Below are positions 47,701 through 60,490 of a stretch of 64,000 nt of DNA, in pieces. Location of the stretch: positions 828,158-892,157 of the forward strand of contig VXBM01000192.1 of assembly GCA_013400155.1 (NCBI GenBank), given 5' to 3'. Numbering within the stretch: position 1 is the first letter of the stretch; each line of letters begins with the position of its first letter. The position numbers and the translations under genes are program-made. The notes under the pieces are model-generated. The model made no database searches. It was not told the origin of the DNA and saw only the letters and a list, made by a program, of their open reading frames with translations. The stretch comes from Helopsaltes ochotensis. Its lineage: Eukaryota; Chordata; Aves; Passeriformes; Locustellidae.

Positions 47701-50700
47701 GCAAGTTTATGTCCACTTTCAGAGGATACTGTGTAGGAAGAAATTGATGTTTTGTATATAGAATAGCACTGTACCATCATCCCTGTTCTTTGTGGTGTGT
47801 GTGAGAGGAAGTGGTTTGTTGGTTTTTTTAGGGTTTGAGCTTTTTTCTTTTTAAGCATAGCCACTTTAAATCTGTGTCTAAGTTACTTGGAAAGTTGGTA
47901 AATATTTTTGTCAAGAACTGTTGGGAGAGCAGAATATCAATTTAGACCTCAATCAGGTGTGTCTATTCCACATTCTTTACTTTGAATAAGCCCTTGTCTT
48001 TCCTGGTAGTTTTTTGTTTGTTTGTTTTTCTTTTAACTATGGACAACTTCTTGCCAGTTCATCTTTTTCTTCATTTTTTTCCAGCAATTTTATTTTTCGT
48101 TTCATCTGTCGCTTTCTCATGGCTCATGTGCCCCTTTTACTGACACAAAACTGAAGAAGTCTTGTAGTTGCTCTGTGAGGTTGGTTAGAATTGTAGTCCC
48201 TCAGCTAGTCTTCATTAACAAAGCTTAGTACTTTCAAATTGCAGGAAAGGTAAGTCAGTTACAGCTGAGGTTGGAATTTATGGGATACCTAAAGAAGTAT
48301 TATGAATAGCTTCCTGTTTCAATTGGGTCGTTCCAACATGAAACTCATGAACTTGAGCAGTACATTTCACAAGGTTTTCACCTGTATGGACAGTGGAGGA
48401 GAGGAGGCAGCCCAATCCGGATTTGGAACTGAATGGGCTGTTTGTTTGACATGAGGAGGAAACTGCCTTGTTCTCTATTACTTCTTTTTATTCAGTATTG
48501 GGGGTCCTTTCATTTGTAAGTCTGTCTTCTCTGTTGTGTAAGAAAGATGTTTTATTGCCAGAAAGTACCAAAGTTCCTTCTTGCACTAAGAGTTGAACTA
48601 TTAGGAGAAAGCAAGAAGTGCAAAAACTGAAGTAAAACTTAAACTGTGGAATGAATTCATGGGAACTGTTGCTGATTTCAGTTTTCAGGGATTTTAGTAA
48701 TTTCGATATTTACAGTCTCTTAATTTCTAGTACTTAGTTCTTACATGGTAGTATATTGGTGGCGTTTTTCGGCAGACTTTTTCTGGTTTTGCTGAGATGG
48801 TTTTAGATAGTAAAAAAATATAAGCAGATGCCACTTTTCTTACTTCAGTGGAGATACACCATATTTCTTGCATCACCATAGGTTGAGTAGGAGACTATTG
48901 AGCAAACATATGGACTATTGTGACATTTTTGAGTGTGGCCAGTGATAGCTTAGTCAAATATGAGCACTGTATAGGTTTGGAGTTAGAATCCTTACAGGGT
49001 TTAGCAATCATAGTGGAGCAAAGGGGTGAAGTAAAAAAATCAGTTTACAGGTAGGTGTTTGTAATAACCAGCAAAGGAAGCAGTATGTTGTAACCAAGGA
49101 AGAAAATCTCACCAGTTATTTTAGTGGAGTGCCAGTATGAGCTGAGAATCCTAGTTGCTTCAGCTGCATTTAATACAGGTTTAGTTTGGATGTTTTTTTT
49201 ATTTCACATCTCTGTGTACATTTGCATATTTTCTCCTGTGAGAATGAGTGTGAGAAACTGTCCATCTTTGTTGCCTGTCTCCAGGGTTATTTGGTATTTG
49301 TGTCCAATGACTGTGTGCCCTATTGTCAGGGAGATGTGGGAATTAATACCAACTATGTACAAAGTCTGTTGCTGTCTTACTCAGTTTGGAGCCTTTACTT
49401 TGATTAAGTCCAGATAGTTAAACATAATGAATAATTAGATTTGTTACCATCTGAGCTGTTAGAAATCTGTGCCTAGCTCTGTCCAGGTAATCATACAGTG
49501 ATGACCTCTCCTTCTTCCCCATATGCACATTTGATGGCATTCAGTCAGTATAGGATGCTTCTTAGCTCCTGCCCAAGCTGCTTGCCTTAAAGTCTTTCTG
49601 GTGAATTGTAACTTGGACGAGACTCAGAGGACTGTATGTGTGTCAAGCAAAGGATAAAAGTTTGTATTAATGAAGTGGAAATCATCTAGACTATTTCTTA
49701 AATTTCAGTTCCAGAATATTTTAATGTGATTTTTCTGGGGTCTGAAGTATTCAGTGCTTTTTCTTGCTAAGCTGGGAACTTAATTCACCAAGTCTGGTAA
49801 TTGTACACATTGGTTAGAGGACTGATCTGAAGGCTAAAAGAATATTATTTGATTCTTGGATATACACATGACCTATAAGTGCGCCTATTTGAAAACTAAG
49901 CAAGTTTGACGTGGTGCCAGTGACAAATGAGGAATCCATATTCTTAGCAGATTGTTAATAGAAACCTTTTATAGAAGAACACGTAATTAAACTCCTTCTG
50001 TTGGATCCTTCAGGCTAAGTGCTAGGGCATCTTTTTTTTTATAACAGAAATAACTCTTGAGACTAGCGCTTACCAGAAATGTGCCTGTGATAGACAGACT
50101 GACTGACAAAATTGGTTTTCATATTTTTTCCTGTTTGTTATCATAGCATATTGAAGCCATAAGAAACGAGTGAAATATCTCTAAAATGTTCAAGTAGCAG
50201 TGAGTAGGTTATGGGTCATGTTCATTGCTCCATCATTTCAGATTACTGTTTTTAAAATCTGTATCTGCTGTTTTAAGAAGTGATATGCAACAGTTATTAC
50301 TTTATTTATGGTCCCCTCCTCTGAAAAACATCAGGAAAGAGTGATTTATGGGTTCCTTTTTAATATGCCAGGTGGTCTTTAGATTTAAAAGGTAGAGCAA
50401 TACTTATATAGTGTATTCCCTTGTACTAGACAGAATCAATGTCTACCTAAACCAATTCTTGCACACGCTTTTCTAAATGCTCTGTGGTATGCTACAATAT
50501 ATACTAAAATGCTTTTTCAGTTTCAATAGGTATTGATGAGATTTGAGGTCTGATTTGTACTGGTCCTCTGGCTTAACAAGTTTGCGAGCTGTTGCCTTCA
50601 CAAACTAGAACCTTAATTTTTAATGGCAGGTTCCATACATCTTTGTCCATGTTTGCTTAAACCTATCGTTAGATTTTTTTCTTTTCTCTAGCATATAACT

Positions 50701-52969
50701 TAAATCTCTGTTTCTGAATTTTCCAGTTTAATACTTTAACCAGCAGAAGTAAACATGCAGAATACATTTCCTTAGAGTGAGTAACAACTTCTTACATAGT
50801 TGGCAACTGTGTGTTATTCACTTTGTCTGTGGACTGAGTAAAACCAACTATCCTGATAAGTTCTCTCCCCTAGCTCTCTGATACTGGAATTTTGTCTTCT
50901 AACTCTTGTTTCCTTTGAAAATCAAATTGATTTAATTTTCTCTTGTCATATAGTACCCAAACAAGCCAGATACCTTCCATGTGTCTTAGATATTTTGCTT
51001 CTTGTTTTGTAGCCTTCTGAGTTTCCTTAAGTTTGATACTGTCTGCAGTTTGCAGTCTGTTTTATTATTGGGTTTCTGCAGCACTGCAGTGTACCCAGTT
51101 AAGTCTGATCTTTCTGAACTGATATTTCTGCAGTTGATTACTTCCACTAGCACTGTGACTTTGACTTTGCACTTCTCTTTAATAAAATCTTTCTTACTTA
51201 CTTTCAAGTGATTTTTCAGTTTGTCCAAATCATTTTGAATCCTGTCTTCTATCATGTTAGACTTTTTTGAGGTTTTATCTAAGTTGCAAAAGTAACAGTT
51301 GTTTTCTTTGTTGTATCATCTAAGTTATTTACGTATTGGGCAGTTTTAGATACAGGACTGACCTGGATGAGTTACTTTCTGCCAATTTGGCAGGGAATGA
51401 ATGCCTAAGGTTCTTCCAGAACTTGTTTGACCTTTATGAAGTTTCAAACATGGTAGTTCAAGCAGTTTGAGATTGCTTCAGCATACTGAGGTGAATTTCA
51501 CTGGATCTGGCTTCATTTTGGGCGGCAGTGCTTGAAGACTGAATTTCTAAATTTTTTTTTCTGAAATAACTTTCAGTTTTCATAGAATTTTTTTGTTTGG
51601 AGCATAGCTTGGGAAAAAATCTGTGTCCCAGACTTTCTGGAGTTACTACCAGCAGGACACAGTATCTTTTATCACATCAGCTGCCATTTGTAAGATGGGG
51701 AGGTGGAGAGCACAGAAGCCCTTCTTAGAAGTTTTTGGGTCATGGAGAAATTTTGATAATACCTGACACAGCTGTCTTCATAATTCAGAGGGGATTTTGC
51801 TCCAGGAAAATGGTCTTGGAGGGTAAGAGAGTGTGTGTATGTAGTTTTGTGTTTTCTTTATTTTTGGAAAAACCTAGCTTCCCATGCTTTTTAATTTCTT
51901 CTTCTTCTCCAGTTCCCCTCAAAACCAATGCAAGAAATTCTGCCATTATGTAATTAGATGGGAAGAATCCTCTCCAATAAACTAAGTTAACATCTGTTCT
52001 GTCATTCCCTAAAATAGACACAGAATTCAGTACACCGGTACTCATTCCTAGAAATAGGACTGCCTGTTATAGGAGTGTCTTTTCCACAGCTCATGTGGTG
52101 ACAGTAGGGAGTTTTTATTTCTCTTTGTATCTGCAGGACTTCTGTCGCTATAGTCTCATCCAACTTGAATGTTCACATTTACTTTTATTAACTCAGCATT
52201 ACCAAGTAGAATAAGTCTGCACACCTGCTGTTTAAAGATGTGAAAGCAGTAGCAGTCCCCCAGGGTGATACCTTGTGTAAGGAGTGAGATGCAGGAGGCA
52301 AAAGCTCAGTGCATGAGCTCTGCCATGATGATCTTGAAGCAAAAAATGATGTTCTGGTTAATGTTACTCAGCACCCATTGTCAAGTGTCTTTCAAATACA
52401 TCTGAATAGATTTGGTCATTATCAAAGAAGACAATGGATGCCGATAATTGTTAAGACTGTGACTCTCTAAGTGGTGGACAGAATTAAGGAAAAAAAACCA
52501 GCCAAGTTTCAACACAGTGGTGCCATCTCAATGGCTGCATGTTGGACTTGGAGTAGATAATATTTAGATATATTAAACCTGATTTGCTTTTTGTCACTTT
52601 TGAAGGTGCTGTTTATCAAGTTATCTGGTTTGTCAGGAGACTTTAAAAAGAATTATTATGGATAACTGTGATTTCTGTCTTTAATCTGTTTTCTCATGTT
52701 CTTACTACTATATATAGTACAATCTTTAATTTTTGCTTGGTGACGATTTGGAGAGGTTTATCTTGCTTTCTACTCCCAAGGCTCAGATTTTCTACTGCAG
52801 TCTGAGTGAAATTTTGTATCCTAGCTCTTGTTGGTAAGTGTGTTAAAGAATAGGATTGTAGGTCTTATGTCATGTTGTCTACAGAGTAGTTCAGATTTCT
52901 AAGAGCACTTTCAAGCTCAAAACAAGGCCTTAGTTCTGTCTTTTTTTCTTTTTTTTTTTTTTTTTTTTT

Positions 52970-53007
<38 letters not shown>

Positions 53008-56000
53008 CATTTTTTGAACCTGATACTTGCTGTGATTCTCTTACTGGGTCTCTCTTTGAGCCCCAAAAAGACATGCTCAGGAGTTTGTTACAGTTTGTTT
53101 CAGCCCCAGGGAGGAACTTAATGCATTCTTTCATGGTCTTCACCATCCAACATGGAAACGAAAAGCCAATTTGGTCCTTCATCACTTCTTTGTGATCCCT
53201 TCATCTGCTTGCTGGCTCAAAAGGTTGTGCTTCCTTCTCTCTGCCAGTTGCCTGGGATCAAGCAAGAGATGAAAGATGAGGAGGGCATTCAGACTTGAAT
53301 CAAATATTACCTCAAGACCAGAAGAATGACTATCTTTGCATCCGGTATGTGGACTTCAAGGAGGTTTCCTCTCCTATAAGCAGATGAGTATAATGTACTC
53401 TTTTTAATTGAAGCAACATCAACTTTGGCTTTTATCATAGCAGTATCTCAAGATTCTTTGAAGAGCTCTTTAGACATTAGGGAAGGATGTTTTTTCTTTC
53501 TATTTTGTTTTCTTTTTTTACTCCCACCCTCCCCCAATCTAGTTAGCAAGATGTCCACCCCTTTCAATGAAGAATTCAATTCATAGGCAATTTGTAGGAG
53601 TGAGTGAATGGAAGCTGAGTGAGGTCTATAAATGAATTTTACATTTACTGTAAAAGAGGTCTGTGAATGCTGTATTTTAGGTGTTCCAGTGACCTTGGTT
53701 TATGTGTATGGTTCTTGCTTTATTTTTGTTCACACTTTTCATGTTGAAAATGACAGCAGTTTAAGAGAAACTTGGTATAGAAGAGGTGCTCTGATCAGTA
53801 AAAGTGTGACATAACTTCCAGTTCTCATTGATTCTTTTACTCATGTTTGGACCTTGTTAGGGCAATGTCTATCCAGTCCACTCTAAGTCATCTGTTGTAG
53901 TTTATCTGAATGGTACATGGAGAGATTTGCAGAGGCAAAAAGATTTTTCATCTGGCTGTACTCAACTGATGTTCAGGCAACTGTCTCCAAAGTCCAACTT
54001 GCATTTCAAAGCAGTTGATCTGTTTTTGTATTTAAGGTGATAAACATGAAAGGTTCTGCATGGAGTCAGGCTGCTTCAGCATGGCAGATGCTGAGACAGA
54101 GCCAATGAGCACAGCCAGACCCTGCCGGATTCCTGCAGTGCTCCTCTGAAATCCATATGCTGTGCTTTACCATTCCTCCTGTCCACCACAGGCACTTAAG
54201 CCTGGCACTGCATTATCTGTCCCCCAAGACAGGGCACTGGGCTCTTTGCTTAGGTCTTTGCAGAGATGAGTGGATCCCGCTCAGGTAGATCCTGAGTTTA
54301 GCCATGATCTGTATTTGTGTCACCCCCCTTATTTTTCCCTTCTGCCTATCTCCTGTGGGGGAGCTTCCAGGTGCAACTACGGGCTATTTTGCTTTAAGTT
54401 TTTGGCAATTCCATTAAGTGTTTTTAGGTTTAATCCTCACGGTATATTCTTGTTATTTTGCTGATTAGGAAAGAAGAAGCTAATTCTTGTGTCTGTGTTC
54501 TTAACAATTTGGAGGCCAAAGAAAACTCTTTAAAAATCATTCAGAATGAAGAAATGAGGAATTTATCAATTCACTGAATCTTGCACGTATTCACTTGATG
54601 CTTGTTGGTCAGGCAGGTATAATAGTCCTGTTGTTGAGACAGATTGACACCAGTTTCCATTGTTCTTACCCCTGTATCAGTTTCAATACAGTGCTGAAAA
54701 GTTATACTAGTAATTCAGGTGAATTAATGATAATATTCTATCCATTTCAAACATGAGTGCACGAACAGGTCTTGCTAGTAGGGCAGACTGAGAGCTAGAA
54801 ATCTCTGTTTGGCAACAATATAATAATGATTTTTTTCTTTCTTAACAAGATCAGCATTTGATCAAATATTAAAAGTAGAAACAGGCTGTATTTCTCCTTC
54901 TCCATTAATTGTACTGTTTGTTACCACTTCAAGCTTTCTGTTCAATCAGGATAGAAGAAGCTGAGGTTTTTTTAAAGCAGTTTAGAATGAGATTTTAATG
55001 TTTGAGGATAGATCATACTGCATACAAAATACTATTTCTGATTGAGAAAAACTGATTGTTTAAGGGTCTCCATGACATACAACTCTCATTAGGTGTTGAC
55101 ACTGGAAATATTTTTGGGTTGAACTATATAACGTACAGTATATCATGTGGTATTTTTATGATGATCTTTAACCACTTAGCAGTTTTATGCTTTGGATATG
55201 AATGTGGATGTTAGCAGTGAAGTCTCTTAAACCAATCATTGGCTGGGTGTTTTCAGAGATCCAGGCATCTATCTTTTTCTGTTTATAAAACTTGGTCTGT
55301 AATGTGGGTAGCATATATTTCGGTACAAAAAGCCCAGCATATTTTATAATTGTAGTTTGCTTCTTATTGTAATGATGCCTTTGTATCTATACAGCACTGA
55401 AAGAGGTATTCCTAAGACTGCCTGAGGAATTTTATCTTCCTCTGTGGATGCAGAACCCTAATGCCATAAGTGCTTTTCTCTTTTTTTCATATCTATCAGT
55501 GCAGCACTAATTGTAGCAGATCCACAGCATTAATGTTTATTGATACTACTGTCAGCATGCTAATGGAGAATTTGAACTCTGTAACTAGGTCTTCCCTTTA
55601 AAGCAGAAAAATCATCTTTTTTTGTCCTCTGGTGCCAGGTTTTTCAGCCTAGGTAGGGAATTGTCTTCAAACAGAAGTGTAGGCCTATCCCCTGAGATTG
55701 TGGCAAACTTGAAGGCCTAGTTTTCTCATGTACTTTAAGACTGCATAAACTGGCACCACTACCAAAAGTGATAGACCCATCTAGTCCTTGTGTTCAAATA
55801 ACACTTCTGTTAGTTGATAGCTTTGTGTAATTACAGTGAACCAGATGAGGAAGTTTGGAGGGTTTTTGGTTTTTTTTGTCCCTTTAGCAAATTTTACAGA
55901 GATAAGAACTTTCTTCCTTGTGCCTGTTGGGAAGAGCAGCTCCAGTGTGCACCTGTTTCATCCACTACAGAGCAGCATCCTCAGTGGGATATGCATTTCT

Positions 56001-59000
56001 CTGTTATAGCAAGTAGCTTCTGCATCTCTGTGCAGGAGAAGTCATTGGCAGACACATGTACACAGTGTCTCTCGAGTGTCAACTTCTGGCAGTATTTCAC
56101 ATACATTGTGTTAAATACGTTTCAATAATCGAGTTCACCTTAACATAATAGTGACTTTGACTAAAACCAAGGAAGTGTTCACTCTTCTTTCCCTTTTGCC
56201 TGTTCTTTTGTGGCACCTTTAATCATCTTTGTTTCCCTACCTGTACTTTCTTTTTCCAAGGAATATTTCCATCAGAAGTATAAACTTTTCAAGGTGTTAT
56301 TTCTTCAAAGTGGATTTTGCCTAAAGTTGTCATGTGATAGATTTGCAAGGTTCGCTTGGAGATGTTGAATTTTCATAAAAAAGCCTGAGAGAGTGGGATT
56401 ATAGCCAGCTACTTCACAGTGAAGTTTAGAAACTGTTAAGATTTTTTTAAGTTTCTCCTTTTTCATTCTTTTTGCTTTTCATTTGGGATAACAGATAAGA
56501 ATAATTAATCTGCATATCTAAGCAGCAAGTCATGCTATTAATGACTCTTTTCTACAGTTTTTATGGAAAATGAGCATAGTGGCATAGACAGGAAGAACTG
56601 AGGGAAGTTTATTAGAGCATTGTTCAAGTTCTGTACTGAAGAGCACTGATCAAAGTAGGACAAACACTGGCAGCACTGTCCCTTTGTAGATAGGTAGAGG
56701 CATACTGCATTTCTCTACATCTTAACTGCTGCACTTCATCCAGGCCCCAGCCCTGTCTGAAACAGGGACTCTAGGGGCATGGCTGTCTTAAAATCTGGAA
56801 CATCTCTTTCAGATGTGAACCTTGATTTCAGGTGACAGACCGTCCCTTGATTTGTACTACTATGATATGTACAGTTTCAAAAACCATTCCTCCTTCTTGT
56901 AGGTGCAGGTCGAGCTTCTGTTTTATGTGCTATCACAGTACTTTCTCTTGAGGTTCATGTTCTGTTTACACTTCTTTTGTATTGAAAGCAGAAGCTGAAA
57001 TATTTCTGTGGTTTAAGAAAGGCTGTGCCTTATTGTATGGTTGCCCAGTAGTAATCATGTACTTAGTGCTGTTACCTGCAGGAGCAAGCACCAAAGACAT
57101 AAGGTACTGTGAGCTGCTGAGGATGAAAACAGGCCTTCAAGGACGCATCCTTTCTAGCCTTAAGCTGCATCTAAGGTTGCTTCTGCCTTTCTGCTGGAAT
57201 ATGTGTGCTGCATCTTCCTTGAACCCTGCTCTCAGAGCATTGGTCATGATGCAGAATAAGGGCTGATTTCTTGGACTTGTGTTTTCAGTATTGGGTATAG
57301 GTATTTGTCTGTTGAATGATGCCAGAAGAGAATTATTGCTGAAAGGGATCCTGTAGAATCATAATACCACAGATAAATGACTTTTTTCATTCCCTCATGT
57401 CCTTAAATTCCTTTCAAAGTCAAGTGTGTCCAAAATGTAATAAATTAAGAGGGCTTGACATCTGTGGATTTAAATGTTTGTTTCTATCAATATTTGCTAT
57501 GTTTGTGCATGTATGTATATATTTTTTGCTTTTGATTTGCAGAGAGATTTATCATTAAGTATTCTGTTTCTGTAGATTCAAAGTAGCTTTAATCTAGCAC
57601 TGGTGGATGGTGACAAAAATATTTTAGTTTTATTGACTTTGACGTTCAATACAAAATTTACACTGTTACTGCTTGTCTTCTACCTTTTGGGCCAGGGAGA
57701 CTAGAAAACAATTCCTTATAGTTGTTTTAGTGATTTTAAGAGAGTGTTATTTTTTTGTATCATAATATACTAGATGTAGCTTTAATAGTTTAACCAGAAG
57801 GGGTTTATTGGTTATAATGTGCTGCAATATTTACGTGTTGCTTTTTCTCTTGCAGATCTAGAAATGGCGATTGCATACTGGAATTTAATCTTGTCGGGAA
57901 GGTTTAAATTTTTAGATCTTTGGAATAAATTTTTATTGGTAAGTATGTACTTTATTCCTTATTGCCTATCTTATTCCTCAGTAGTTTGGCTTTTGTTGGA
58001 TGTGTGCTTCCAGTAAGAAAAAGATGTATATCTCTATACTTCCTTCAAATTTTTTCCTTTTTTGAAAACTGGTATAAATTAGTCTCAAATCGAGCCAAAT
58101 TAAATCTTCTCTTTATGATTTTCTAATTTAGAAGAATGCAAAAAGATGCAGCAAAGAGATAGTGTTCTGCTTGCTTAATCCTGCCTGTATTCTCCTACTT
58201 AAGAAAATTCCTGCATGAAAGGAAGCTGTGATTGTAGATGGAACTGGTGCTGCTGCTTCTCAAGACAGCTGTGGTTGTCAACCATATATTTTACCATGTG
58301 TTGCCTTTTGTAGTGCTAATGCATAAGCTCAGTCTTTTTAAATCAGTCATATCAGAATTTAACGTTAAGAGACTTTCCATTTTCAACAAAATTTCTTGCC
58401 CGAGTAATCACGTTAACTAATTTTTTATCTGATAGTTGTCAACTGATCTTGACAGTTTTTTTATTACTAGTGCAATTCTGTGGGCAGTGGCGTAAAAGCA
58501 TAAATTAAACCTTAGAAATTCAAAAATATTTTTGTAGAAGACCCAACTCACTTATCCTTGTTTCTACATTTACATGTCTTTATAATTACAAAAAATGAAA
58601 TTGCATAATATATAATTTATCTTGATTTTCTTCTTCATTTTATCTTTTTATCTGTAGTTAAGGAGAAATAAAAAGTCTTTCTGCATTTTTTCCCCCAGTA
58701 CTAAATAGGGAAGGTGTACACTTTTTGAAATATTTTTCTATAGTTTTTTCCTAAACTTTTTAGCAATATATTTATTTGAATCACTGAATAATGTACCAGT
58801 TTCATGGAGAGGGCTTCTGGAAACATTTCATGCTTGACTGCCTTAATACACTTCAAGACATCCAAATTCAGATCTGTAGATGTAACTGAAGAAAAATCTG
58901 CAAGTTGTGACCTGGTATTAAAGTGTGTTACTTTTGAAGAAATATTTAACCTGAATGTTTAGTTGAGGAGAAGTACTTAAATTAAAATATTTCAACCTAA

Positions 59001-60027
59001 GAAGGAAGCAAGCTGGAACTCTTTCAGATGGGTGTTTTTGTTTTTTTTTTTTTTTTTGGTTATTGGTTTTTTAAGATAAAGAAGCTGAAGAAATGTTTGT
59101 AATAGGTATATTCCTGTATGTGGCAATATAAAATACTGCTGTGGAATTTGAAAGTAGTTTGGACTGAACAGTACTGTTATTCCTCTGTACAGGAACATCA
59201 TAAAAGATCAATTCCAAAAGATACTTGGAATCTTTTGTTAGATTTTGGAAATATGATTGCAGATGATATGTCCAACTATGATGAAGAAGGTAAGCAGTAC
59301 CTGAATATCTTCAAAAATTGGTGCAGCAGAATTAAAATACTGCTATAAATGAACAAGAGAATATGTTGTTAACCTTATGTCCTAATTTGTTTACCCTTAA
59401 AGTTTCAGCTGCCAATACAGTGTCATACTTATTGCCAAAATAGTAGTGATAAGAAGCTTAACTGGTTTGCTGTAATTTGAAAACAGAAGTAAAGATACAG
59501 TCACACCATGATAGAGCACATTATTTGAATGTGTTACAGACCTCTGAGTGAGACAACATTTTGTACAAATTTTTTGCTACCCTAAACGCAGTTTACTCTC
59601 TGCTACTAATTCTGTTTTGGAATGTGTGCAGAAATAAGTCCTAAGATATGAATGGCTATAGCAGGAATGCCGTGGTTTTGCTATCAACTAATGTTTTTAT
59701 TTGTAGTGTGGAGTTCTGTGTTTTAAATACATTTTGGTTGTCTTAAGAACTATTCTTGCAAGAAGAGATTCAAATGTGAAATTCATTAGTTAGGTGTTTT
59801 TTTCAAGTATTTTATCATGTTGTGCTTGTTAAAGCTAGACGAGGCCAGAAATGTAAGATGAGCTTCTAACCCTTTGTATTTATAGACTACACCAGTTAAT
59901 TGCTGATGATGGTAGGCTAATTTCTCAATTTTTTGATTTCTCTGTAGGAGCGTGGCCTGTTCTAATAGATGATTTTGTGGAATATGCACGACCAGTAGTC
60001 ACAGGAGGAAAACATAAAACTTCCTAA
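38775..60027 (+). CDS. DCUN1D2: DCUN1D2, seven coding exons, complete
   Basis: DCN1-like protein 2, a co-E3 for cullin neddylation: it bridges the cullin WHB domain and the N-acetylated E2 UBE2M and so helps activate cullin-RING ligases. Joined exons (38775-38777, 41192-41408, 44440-44608, 46933-47063, 57856-57938, 59193-59289, 59948-60027) total 780 nt, 259 residues plus stop, equal to the human length. Residues about 8-45 form the UBA-like domain (DKVRQFMAFTQAGERTAIYC...); about 60-248 form the potentiating-neddylation (DCUN1) domain, with RYKDPQDENKIGIDGIQQFC, FAKNPGQKGLDLEMAIAYWN and DEEGAWPVLIDDFVEYA. It is assigned to D2, not its close paralogue D1, by FTQAGERTAIYCLTQNEW, ELGCDTTEKLKALLPRLEQE and the tail EYARPVVTGGK. 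No N-terminal myristoylation glycine (as in DCUN1D3). All introns are GT-AG and all phases agree. Confidence 0.98.
38778..41191 (+). other. DCUN1D2 intron 1
   Basis: A 2.4-kb intron. The first 800 bp belong to the CpG island; the rest is AT-rich with no recognised feature. Confidence 0.8.
41192..41408 (+). CDS. DCUN1D2: DCUN1D2 coding exon 2 (residues 2-73 plus one base)
   Basis: Acceptor 'cccaaag' then CATAAGCTT; donor ACAAAG then gtaagg. Encodes the UBA-like domain and the linker ESMKNSVDKKKLEQLYNRYK. 217 nt. Confidence 0.97.
41409..44439 (+). other. DCUN1D2 intron 2
   Basis: A 3.0-kb intron with an AT-rich alternating patch (about 42,535-42,595) and a T-run at about 43,679-43,694. No gene seen. 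Confidence 0.8.
44440..44608 (+). CDS. DCUN1D2: DCUN1D2 coding exon 3 (residues 74-129, split ends)
   Basis: Acceptor 'ctgcag' then ACCCACAAG; donor TTGGG then gtaagt. Encodes DPQDENKIGIDGIQQFCDDL and ASISVLVVAWKFRAATQCEF, the EF-hand-like start of the DCUN1 domain. 169 nt. Confidence 0.98.
44609..46932 (+). other. DCUN1D2 intron 3
   Basis: A 2.3-kb intron. It contains an imperfect 21-bp tandem duplication (45,203-45,243, 'ttcctggattataaacttt'). Nothing else recognised. Confidence 0.8.
46933..47063 (+). CDS. DCUN1D2: DCUN1D2 coding exon 4 (residues 130-173, split ends)
   Basis: Acceptor 'gaacag' then GTGTGACAC; donor CTAG then gtaagt. Encodes CDTTEKLKALLPRLEQELKD and FKDFYQFTFNFAKNPGQKGL. 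131 nt. Confidence 0.98.
47064..57855 (+). other. DCUN1D2 intron 4 (10.8 kb)
   Basis: The largest intron of the gene. It holds a long poly(T) tract (52,941-53,015) and otherwise AT-rich DNA. I recognise no exon, RNA gene or named repeat. Short open frames throughout are unsupported. Confidence 0.75.
52941..53015 (+). repeat. Long T-rich homopolymer tract
   Basis: About 75 bases that are nearly all T, interrupted by a few C and CA. On the minus strand it is a poly(A)-like run, which produces a spurious lysine-rich frame. It may be the eroded tail of a retroposed sequence, but no element is recognisable on either side. Confidence 0.9.
57856..57938 (+). CDS. DCUN1D2: DCUN1D2 coding exon 5 (residues 174-201)
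   Basis: Acceptor 'ttgcag' then ATCTAGAAA; donor TTATTG then gtaagt. Encodes LEMAIAYWNLILSGRFKF and LDLWNKFLL, part of the cullin-binding DCUN1 surface. 83 nt. Confidence 0.98.
57939..59192 (+). other. DCUN1D2 intron 5
   Basis: A 1.25-kb intron with a T-run at about 59,040-59,058 upstream of the acceptor. Nothing else recognised. Confidence 0.8.
59193..59289 (+). CDS. DCUN1D2: DCUN1D2 coding exon 6 (residues 202-233 plus one base)
   Basis: Acceptor 'tgtacag' then GAACATCAT; donor GAAGAAG then gtaagc. Encodes EHHKRSIPKDTWNLLLDFGN and MIADDMSNYDEE. 97 nt. Confidence 0.98.
59290..59947 (+). other. DCUN1D2 intron 6
   Basis: A 658-bp intron without a recognised feature. Confidence 0.8.
59948..60027 (+). 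CDS. DCUN1D2: DCUN1D2 coding exon 7 (residues 234-259, stop)
   Basis: Acceptor 'ctgtag' then GAGCGTGGC. Encodes AWPVLIDDFVEYARPVVTGG and the tail KHKTS, then TAA at 60,025-60,027. 80 nt. Confidence 0.98.
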
Positions 60028-60490
60028 CCTCAGATTTGTCGATATGGACTAAATGAACTGCACTGGGTAATGAAGATTTGTTAGCTGATAACTGCACACT
60101 GGTGCTTGTTTCAGTGGTCATGATGATGTTCTCCAGACAAAACTGAAATTCCTCCTTTCTGCCTAAAGAAAATGATGACTGACGTGTGGACACTTCAAGA
60201 ATAAACTCAGAAGATCCAAGCTGTTTGTAGGCTATTGGCTTCAATTATTGTACTGGTTGTATTATATAGGATGTAGATTTTGCATGATTTTATACTTTGG
60301 AGAAGTTTAACTAGAGGCCATTTTATTAAAGTTTGACAGCACAGCATGCCATTCAGTTCATAATCCAAAGTGAACACCAGCAGTTACATAAATAAAAATG
60401 TATCATATTGTACTTATATTAAAAGCAGTATTTGTGGTATATAAATTAAATCCATAAATAAAACTTATGCAGTATGTTGTATTTTTATAA
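60028..60490 (+). other. DCUN1D2: DCUN1D2 3' UTR
   Basis: Downstream of the stop there are three AATAAA hexamers (60,200-60,205, 60,391-60,396, 60,457-60,462). The last is followed by a T/GT-rich stretch, 'gtatgttgtatttttat' at about 60,473, the usual downstream element. The UTR end at about 60,480-60,490 is an estimate; shorter forms are possible. Confidence 0.6.
60457..60462 (+). terminator. Likely main DCUN1D2 poly(A) signal AATAAA
   Basis: Canonical hexamer with a GT-rich element 10-25 bases downstream. Upstream alternatives at 60,200 and 60,391 have weaker downstream context. Confidence 0.5.

Noticed and set aside
52865..53185. Lysine-rich 106-codon minus-strand frame
   Set aside because: The lysine run is simply the translated complement of the T-rich tract.
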